Shown here: piece by piece, positions 5,972 to 9,996 of the stretch
Position numbering within the stretch: the first letter of the stretch is position 1
Layout: each line of letters begins with the position of its first letter
DNA from: an uncultured Clostridia bacterium
GTDB lineage: Bacteria; Bacillota; Clostridia; Christensenellales; Borkfalkiaceae
DNA: 9,996 nucleotides
Direction: 5' to 3'
NCBI GenBank assembly: GCA_934247855.1
Contig: CAKQKA010000062.1
Span: 1 to 9,996, forward strand
Notes under the pieces: model-generated
Seen by the model: the letters and a program-made list of their open reading frames with translations, nothing else
Database searches by the model: none
What the model was told of the DNA's origin: nothing
Program-made: the position numbers and the translations under genes

Positions 5972-7132
5972 ATGAAGCTTTACCTTGAAAACGGTTATAC
6001 ATCGCTCAATAAAAAAGGTGAAGAATTGTGCGGAGATAAAGTGGAGTGCGTTGTCGACGGCGAGTATACCACCATGGTGCTTGCCGACGGCATGGGCAGC
6101 GGCGTAAAAGCCAACATTTTATCCACTTTAACGTCGAAAATACTTTGTACTATGGTGTCGAACGGTATCGATATGGACGAATGTATCGCTACCATTGTGT
6201 CTACCTTGCCCGTTTGCAAGGTCAGGGGTGTTGCTTACTCTACTTTTTCGGTAATTCACGTCGATAAACAGGGTAAAGGCTTTCTGTTTGAGTTCGATAA
6301 CCCCGCCGCCATATATTATCACCGCGGCAAGTGCTGCGATTTCGATCGAGACGAGCACGCCTACGCAGGCAAAACTATTTACGTTACGCGTTTAAACCTC
6401 GAAGAGGACGACGTGATTATCATAATGAGCGACGGCGTGATTCATGCGGGTATAGGGCAACTGCTTAATTTCGGGTGGCTCAGATCTGACGTTATGAAAT
6501 ATCTGGACGAAGAGATCAAGCCCGAAATGAGCGCGCGTTGTATTGCCTGTCTTCTTGCAAGCGCGTGCAACGATTTGTATATAGGTGCGCCGGGGGATGA
6601 CACTACCGTCGCCGCTGTTAAAATCCGCAAGGAACTCAACGTTAAAATTCTCGTCGGCCCGCCCGTCGATAAAGAAAAGGACGATTATTACGTTTCGCAA
6701 TTTATGGACGGAGATGGCAAAAAAGTCGTTTGCGGTGGCACGAGTTCGCTGATAGTCTCACGCTATCTTAACGAAAAGGTCACCACCGACGTAACGTTTT
6801 ACGATAAAGACGTTCCCCCTATAGGGTACATAAAGGGTATCGATCTCACCACCGAGGGAGTTCTCACTCTTCGTAAACTGCTTTACCATTCGGAAAAATA
6901 TTTAAGCAACAGCGATCTCACACCCAAATATTACACCGCGCGCGACGGCGCTTCGCTCCTTGCCGATATGCTTTTTGAAAAAGCAACGCACATTACTTTT
7001 TATGTAGGGCAAAGCATAAACGCCGCTCACCAGGGTTTGCCTATAGATATCACTATGAAATTGAAACTCGTTGAGTCGATTACTGCAAACCTCAAGAAAA
7101 TGGGGAAGACCGTTATAGTTAACTACGACTGA
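5972..7132 (+). CDS. SpoIIE-type PP2C serine/threonine phosphatase of the hydrogenase operon, with extra C-terminal domain
   Basis: I choose ATG 5972 (386 aa) because GAGG at 5961-5964 is seven bases upstream. ATG 5966 overlaps the hydrogenase stop but is only one base from GAGG. Numbering below counts from 5966. Residues 8-220 form the PPM/SpoIIE fold, with GDK at 23-25, ADGMGSG with Asp41, MSDGVIHAG with Asp156, and GAPGDDTTV with Asp211/Asp212. These are the acidic residues that bind the catalytic metals. Residues about 225-388 form a second domain (KILVGPPVDKEKDDY, KVVCGGTSSLIVSRYL, PPIGYIKGIDLTTEGVLTL) that I recall in phosphatases beside clostridial sensory hydrogenases but cannot name. 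There are no TM segments, so it differs from sporulation SpoIIE itself. The likely role is dephosphorylating a regulator in response to the hydrogenase's redox state. The substrate is not encoded nearby. Confidence 0.9.
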   Translation: MKLYLENGYTSLNKKGEELCGDKVECVVDGEYTTMVLADGMGSGVKANILSTLTSKILCTMVSNGIDMDECIATIVSTLPVCKVRGVAYSTFSVIHVDKQGKGFLFEFDNPAAIYYHRGKCCDFDRDEHAYAGKTIYVTRLNLEEDDVIIIMSDGVIHAGIGQLLNFGWLRSDVMKYLDEEIKPEMSARCIACLLASACNDLYIGAPGDDTTVAAVKIRKELNVKILVGPPVDKEKDDYYVSQFMDGDGKKVVCGGTSSLIVSRYLNEKVTTDVTFYDKDVPPIGYIKGIDLTTEGVLTLRKLLYHSEKYLSNSDLTPKYYTARDGASLLADMLFEKATHITFYVGQSINAAHQGLPIDITMKLKLVESITANLKKMGKTVIVNYD

Positions 7133-7135
7133 TTT

Positions 7136-7390
7136 TTTTGCGGCATATCTACGGCGCATTGCTGCGTTACTGCTTCAGGCAAAAGACTGCGATGACCGAC
7201 AAGGTCAATCTCGTCCTTTTACCCTTCGCGAGCCTTGCACTGCTTGTATCTATACCGCAAAACGGGCTTGTCTATCGCATCCGGTCATTATCAACGAGCC
7301 TTACACTGCTTGTACCTATACCGCAAAAACGAGCAAAAAAGTCTATTCGGTCCTGCAATCACCAACGAGTCTTGCCAAAACCGCGCAAAT
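7136..7390. repeat. Degenerate compound intergenic repeat (direct and inverted copies)
   Basis: Two near-identical 34-base units beginning CGAGCCTTRCACTGCTTG lie at 7229-7262 and 7295-7328, 66 bases apart and differing at two positions. A third, decayed copy begins CGAGTCTTGCC at 7366. The end of the unit (GTATCTATACCGCAAAA, 7246-7262) is an inverted match, 14 of 17, to TTTTGCGGCATATCTAC near 7137-7153. The intervening stretches also share GGTC...ACGAG blocks. An open frame through the region is repeat-driven and has no ribosome site, so I do not call a gene. The T run right after the phosphatase stop (7134-7139) has no strong hairpin before it. Confidence 0.7.
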
Positions 7391-7415
7391 CATAGTCAAA
7401 ATAAAAGGCTTCATC

Positions 7416-7460
7416 AAAAGGAAACTTGAATGACGATAATCGACCTATAGCCCGACTTTT
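7416..7460 (+). repeat. Dispersed ~43-bp hairpin repeat, copy B
   Basis: AAAAG (7416-7420) and CTTTT (7456-7460) bound a 45-base element whose core GATAATCGACCTATAG (7435-7450) is identical to copies A and C. The left arm has drifted, so only the end pairs and the inner GATAATC palindrome remain. It is therefore a poorer terminator than copy A. It lies about 280 bases downstream of the phosphatase gene, in sense orientation. Confidence 0.7.
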
Positions 7461-7474
7461 AATAAAAAATCCAA

Positions 7475-7503
7475 GAAAAAAGGCACGCAGATATACGTGC
7501 CTT
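7475..7503 (-). terminator. Intrinsic terminator of tRNA-Val
   Basis: On the minus strand AAGGCACG (7503-7496) pairs perfectly with CGTGCCTT (7487-7480) around an eight-base loop, followed by a run of T. It begins seven bases beyond the CCA end of the tRNA. Confidence 0.85.
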
Positions 7504-7509
7504 CGTATG

Positions 7510-7586
7510 TGGTGAAGATAGTTGGACTCGAACCAACGACCTCATGCATGTGAAGCATGCGCTCTAACCGACTGAGCTATACCTCC
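7510..7586 (-). tRNA. tRNA-Val (anticodon CAC)
   Basis: The 77-nt minus-strand tRNA folds into a full cloverleaf. The acceptor GGAGGTA pairs with TATCTTC (two G-U pairs). The D arm is GCTC/GAGC. The anticodon stem CATGC/GCATG encloses the loop TTCACAT, which places CAC at positions 34-36. The T arm GTTGG/CCAAC has loop TTCGAGT. The discriminator is A and CCA is encoded. It reads the Val codon GUG. Confidence 0.95.
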
Positions 7587-7602
7587 TTGAGTTGCATGAA
7601 CT

Positions 7603-7631
7603 ATTTTAGCATATCTTAATTCATTTGACAA
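7603..7631 (-). promoter_or_regulatory. Promoter of tRNA-Val
   Basis: On the minus strand TTGTCA (7631-7626), 17 bases, then TAAAAT (7608-7603) with an extended TGC just before it. The start point would be near 7596, about ten bases before the mature 5' end. Confidence 0.8.
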
Positions 7632-7671
7632 ATCTTTTTTAATAAAAAATATAAAAACGTCCGTTTTTGAA

Positions 7672-7700
7672 TTGCATTCGTAAAAGTTATGTGCTATAAT
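7672..7700 (+). promoter_or_regulatory. Promoter of tRNA-Pro
   Basis: TTGCAT (7672-7677), 17 bases, then a perfect TATAAT (7695-7700) preceded by an extended TGC. The start point would be near 7707, 14 bases before the tRNA. Confidence 0.85.
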
Positions 7701-7720
7701 CTTTCACGTTAACGAGCGAT

Positions 7721-7797
7721 CGGGGTGTAGCGCAGTTTGGTAGCGCGCTTGAATGGGGTTCAAGAGGTCGCAAGTTCGATTCTTGTCACTCCGACCA
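7721..7797 (+). tRNA. tRNA-Pro (anticodon GGG)
   Basis: The 77-nt tRNA has acceptor CGGGGTG/CACTCCG (one G-U), D arm GCGC/GCGC, and anticodon stem CTTGA/TCAAG around the loop ATGGGGT, giving anticodon GGG. The T arm is GCAAG/CTTGT with loop TTCGATT. The discriminator is A and CCA is encoded. It reads the Pro codon CCC. It is divergent from tRNA-Val, and each has its own promoter. Confidence 0.95.
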
Positions 7798-7808
7798 GTT
7801 AAAAAATG

Positions 7809-7840
7809 ACTTCGATGCGTAAACGTATCGGAGTTTTTTC
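7809..7840 (+). terminator. Intrinsic terminator of tRNA-Pro
   Basis: ACTTCGATGCG (7809-7819) pairs with CGTATCGGAGT (7824-7834) over 11 positions with two G-U pairs around a TAAA loop, followed by TTTTTT. It begins 11 bases after the CCA end. Confidence 0.88.
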
Positions 7841-7913
7841 TTTTAGTCGATAAATTAAGACCGCGATAAAACAATCTTCCGCGGTGCCGTTAACCGAAAA
7901 AAGGAGGGAAAAT

Positions 7914-8816
7914 ATGAAGAAAAACGTAATACAATATATAAAACCGGCGATAGTGTCCGTGCTGTTCGGAGTTCTTAATGCACTCAGTTGCAGGTTGTTT
8001 ATCGTGCCGAATGAGTTCGCATCGTCGGGCGTTGAGGGAATTTCGGTTATGATCAACCGACTCAGCGGTTTTAATCTTGCCTATATTCAGCTTATTTTCA
8101 ACGTGCCGCTTTGTATTTTTGCTTTCTTTTGCGTGGATAAAAAATTTGCCGTGTTTACGGCGATTTACTCTGTTGTATATTCCGCGGCGTATTTGTTGTT
8201 CGGCAGTTTGCCTTTTCTTACCCGTTTTGAATATCGTTCGCTCGGGCAGGACACGATTTATCCCGTGCTGATTGCCGGCGTGGTATCCGGTGCGGCATAT
8301 GGTTTTTTGTTTAAGGAAAATAGTTCGTCGGGCGGTGTGGATATTTTGTCGCGCTATATAAATAAACGCAATCCGCGGTTCAATTTTTTTTATGTTACTT
8401 TCGCCATAAACGCGCTGATTGCGGTTGCATCCTATTTTGTTTTCGTAACCGAGGTTGACGGGCAACTCATATATAGTTATAAGCCCGTTTGTATGTGCGT
8501 TTTGTGCGATTTTATAAGCAATTTTATAGGCGATCTCATAATCAAAGGTCGCGAGTCCGCTTACAGATTTTTTGTCGTTTCGGATGACGTTGCTTCAATC
8601 GAGCGCGAAATTTCGCAAAATCTTGTACATACCTCCACCAGGTTCGATTGTTACGGTTCATATACGAATGAAAAGAAGGGCGGTTTAATGTGTATAGTCA
8701 CCCGCGAGGAAATCGTCGAGTTTGAAAAAATTCTCAAAAATCATCCCGACTGTTTTGCTTACGAAATGACTGTAAACAAGGTGATAGGGTATTTTGATAA
8801 ACGCAAAAATATATAA
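7914..8816 (+). CDS. YitT family membrane protein (YitT/DUF161 plus C-terminal DUF2179)
   Basis: ATG 7914 is chosen because a consensus AGGAGG (7902-7907) lies six bases upstream; the GTG 30 bases earlier has none. The 300-residue protein has about five to six TM segments in residues 10-205. These include the family-typical N-terminal stretch FGVLNALSCRLFIVPNEFASSGVEGIS and the conserved GxxSGAAYGFLFKENSSSGGVDILS region (about 123-148). Residues about 215-300 form the soluble DUF2179 domain, ending ITREEIVEFEKILKNHPDCF-type sequence and VNKVIGYF. Family members are widespread in Firmicutes and are mostly uncharacterised membrane proteins, some annotated as possible transporters. It appears monocistronic, set between the tRNA-Pro terminator and repeat copy C. 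A small hairpin, ACCGCG (7860-7865) with CGCGGT (7880-7885), lies upstream. I see no convincing promoter in the short gap, so read-through from the tRNA promoter is possible. Confidence 0.92.
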   Translation: MKKNVIQYIKPAIVSVLFGVLNALSCRLFIVPNEFASSGVEGISVMINRLSGFNLAYIQLIFNVPLCIFAFFCVDKKFAVFTAIYSVVYSAAYLLFGSLPFLTRFEYRSLGQDTIYPVLIAGVVSGAAYGFLFKENSSSGGVDILSRYINKRNPRFNFFYVTFAINALIAVASYFVFVTEVDGQLIYSYKPVCMCVLCDFISNFIGDLIIKGRESAYRFFVVSDDVASIEREISQNLVHTSTRFDCYGSYTNEKKGGLMCIVTREEIVEFEKILKNHPDCFAYEMTVNKVIGYFDKRKNI

Positions 8817-8873
8817 GTTTATACTGCAAAAGTATTATTGTCTTGAAAAATCAAAATAAGGATTTTCACTCGG

Positions 8874-8915
8874 AAAAGTCTTACATATAGATAATCGACC
8901 TATAGGCTGACTTTT
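8874..8915 (+). repeat. Dispersed ~43-bp hairpin repeat, copy C; likely terminator of the YitT gene
   Basis: AAAAGTC (8874-8880) and GACTTTT pair perfectly at the ends of this 42-base element. The core GATAATCGACCTATAG (8890-8905) is identical to copies A and B. It begins 58 bases after the YitT stop, in sense orientation. The rest of 8817-9018 holds no gene. It contains a weak GC-rich hairpin (GGCAA with TTGCC around 8949-8964, closed outside by CGGTT/GACCG). Confidence 0.75.
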
Positions 8916-9018
8916 ATTCGTGTATACAGCAAAAACGGCGGTTCCGGGCAAGGGTTTGCCGCGCGACCGGACAACATTTTTGTGAGTAATACGTAAAATA
9001 AAAAGTCGTTAATTATGC

Positions 9019-9047
9019 TTTACATTTTATAAAAAACATGCTAAAAT
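9019..9047 (+). promoter_or_regulatory. Promoter of the CNNM/CBS protein gene
   Basis: TTTACA (9019-9024), 17 bases, then TAAAAT (9042-9047) with an extended TGC immediately before it. Transcription should begin near 9054, leaving a leader of about 103 nt. Confidence 0.78.
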
Positions 9048-9068
9048 GGATAGCACTGTATTAAATAA

Positions 9069-9139
9069 ACGGCGCATCGTGTTTTTGACAGGTTCGGCGC
9101 GCCGTGTCGGCAAAGAATAAAAACAACCAAAGTCCGACA
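9069..9139 (+). promoter_or_regulatory. Two-hairpin 5' leader of the CNNM/CBS gene
   Basis: ACGGCGC (9069-9075) pairs perfectly with GCGCCGT (9099-9105) across a 23-base loop. TGTCGG (9105-9110) then pairs perfectly with CCGACA (9134-9139), so the two stems abut and share T9105. The second ends about seven bases before the AGGAGA ribosome site. I do not recognise a known riboswitch, and the leader is shorter than a typical M-box. Confidence 0.4.
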
Positions 9140-9156
9140 TATTAAAAAGGAGAAAC

Positions 9157-9996
9157 ATGGAATCCGACGATCCTGACCCTGACAGTATAGCGTCTCTTAT
9201 CGTTATACTAATTGTACTTGTAATGCTGTCTGCATTTTTTTCGGCTACCGAAACGGCGTTTTCCGCCGTAAACAAGACGAAACTGCGCGTAAAAGCGCAG
9301 GAGGGGCATAAGGGCGCAAAAAACGCGCTTGCTCTTGCCGAGAATTACGACAGATTACTTTCCACCATTCTGATAGGTAACAACATTGTAAACATTACGC
9401 TCGCAACGCTGTCCACAATACTGTTTTCGCAGGTTTTGAAAGGCGATAAAGAGGCGATAGCGGCAACGGTGTCTACGATTGTATCTACGATAGTCGTTTT
9501 GATTTTCGGTGAAATAACGCCTAAAATGATAGCGAAAGAAAAATCGGAAACAATCGCCGTTATTACAGGTTACCCGATCAGATTTTTCATGGTGATACTT
9601 TTCCCGTTATCGATTGCGTTTGCGGGTTTGAAAATTCTTATTCGTAAAGTTTTCAAATTTCAGAACGAAGAGAAGATTACCGAAGAAGAACTGCTTACCA
9701 TGGTGGAAGAAGCCCAGGAGGAAGGCTCGCTCGATAAAGAAGAGCGCGAACTTATCTCGAGTTCGATTGAGTTCGACGACGTTCTGGTGGAAGATATACT
9801 CGTTCCGCGGGTAGGTATCGTTGCCGTGTCCGTGGATATGCCGATGGAACAAATCAAAAAGATGTTCCTCGAACATAATTTTTCGCGTATGCCGGTATAT
9901 CGCGGTACTATAGACTCGAGTATCGGTATGATTCACAATATCGACTTTTTCGCTGCGTTGGAGCGCGGTGAAACCAATATCCGCGATTCGATTACG
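9157..9996 (+). CDS. CNNM/CBS-domain membrane protein (HlyC/CorC family, probable Mg2+/Co2+ efflux), 3' end outside window
   Basis: ATG 9157 follows AAAGGAGA with good spacing. The frame stays open for 280 codons to the window edge, so the protein is cut off; full family members are about 400-450 residues. TM1 lies at about 11-30 and leads into the DUF21/CNNM signature SAFFSATETAFSAVNKTKLR (about 25-45). IGNNIVNITLAT (about 73-85) and VLIFGEITPKMIAKEKSE (about 110-128) are the conserved transmembrane motifs of this family. Another TM lies at about 130-155. A cytoplasmic acidic helix (EEELLTMVEEAQEEGSLDKEERELI) then leads into the first CBS domain, with the linker motif DDVLVEDILVPR and NFSRMPVY. 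Characterised relatives such as Bacillus MpfA export Mg2+. The N-terminus is acidic (DDPDPD), as suits an outside-facing end. It has its own promoter. Confidence 0.93.
   Translation, partial: MESDDPDPDSIASLIVILIVLVMLSAFFSATETAFSAVNKTKLRVKAQEGHKGAKNALALAENYDRLLSTILIGNNIVNITLATLSTILFSQVLKGDKEAIAATVSTIVSTIVVLIFGEITPKMIAKEKSETIAVITGYPIRFFMVILFPLSIAFAGLKILIRKVFKFQNEEKITEEELLTMVEEAQEEGSLDKEERELISSSIEFDDVLVEDILVPRVGIVAVSVDMPMEQIKKMFLEHNFSRMPVYRGTIDSSIGMIHNIDFFAALERGETNIRDSIT

Noticed and set aside
7133..7142. T run after the phosphatase stop considered as an intrinsic terminator
   Set aside because: The preceding bases form only a short palindrome (TAGTTAACTA) or a 4-bp stem, too weak to call.
7229..7390. 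Repeats considered as a CRISPR array
   Set aside because: There are only two good copies plus one decayed copy, with unequal spacers that resemble one another, and no cas genes nearby.
7138..7395. Plus-strand frame of 85 codons with repeated SLxLLVxIPQ
   Set aside because: It starts at TTG with no ribosome site, and its protein repeats merely translate the 66-base DNA repeat. A family protein is unlikely.

Overview
The window looks like chromosomal DNA from an obligately anaerobic, moderately AT-rich Firmicute of the class Clostridia. The evidence is strong AGGAGG-type ribosome binding sites, consensus sigma-A promoters (several with an extended TGn -10), U-tract terminators, encoded tRNA CCA ends, a sensory [FeFe]-hydrogenase next to a SpoIIE-type phosphatase, and a YitT-family membrane protein. 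The genus cannot be read from the sequence.

Layout. (1) 22-1709, plus strand: a conserved-looking membrane protein with a large, probably extracellular, C-terminal region. It is split into two overlapping frames at a run of seven A. (2) 1839-3418, minus strand: a translationally coupled pair of membrane proteins of unknown function, one with a split zinc-ribbon-like CxxC...CxxC. (3) 3419-3953: a 535-base divergent control region with a promoter on each strand, TAGTTTTAYCG inverted repeats, and a leader of about 230 nt carrying two TTGCGGCAA palindromes. (4) 3954-7132, plus strand: a three-gene operon encoding a thioredoxin-fold [2Fe-2S] protein, a group C (HydS-type) [FeFe]-hydrogenase with a PAS domain, and a SpoIIE-type PP2C phosphatase. 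(5) 7133-7913: degenerate intergenic repeats, then divergent tRNA-Val(CAC) and tRNA-Pro(GGG) genes, each with its own promoter and terminator. (6) 7914-8816: a YitT/DUF2179 membrane protein. (7) 9157-9996: the 5' part of a CNNM/CBS (HlyC/CorC-type) transporter that runs off the end.

How it works together. The centrepiece is the hydrogenase operon. The hydrogenase keeps all the H-cluster cysteine ligands but has Ala where catalytic enzymes have the proton-shuttling Cys. It also carries a PAS domain and a C-terminal helix and is followed by a PP2C phosphatase. This fits a redox or H2 sensor whose output is protein dephosphorylation; the target is not in the window. The phosphatase has an extra C-terminal domain of unknown function.

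The most unusual non-coding signal is a dispersed element of about 43 bp, present three times (1730-1772, 7416-7460, 8874-8915). It has an identical 16-base core, AAAAG...CTTTT ends, and in each case lies sense to the 3' end of a neighbouring gene.
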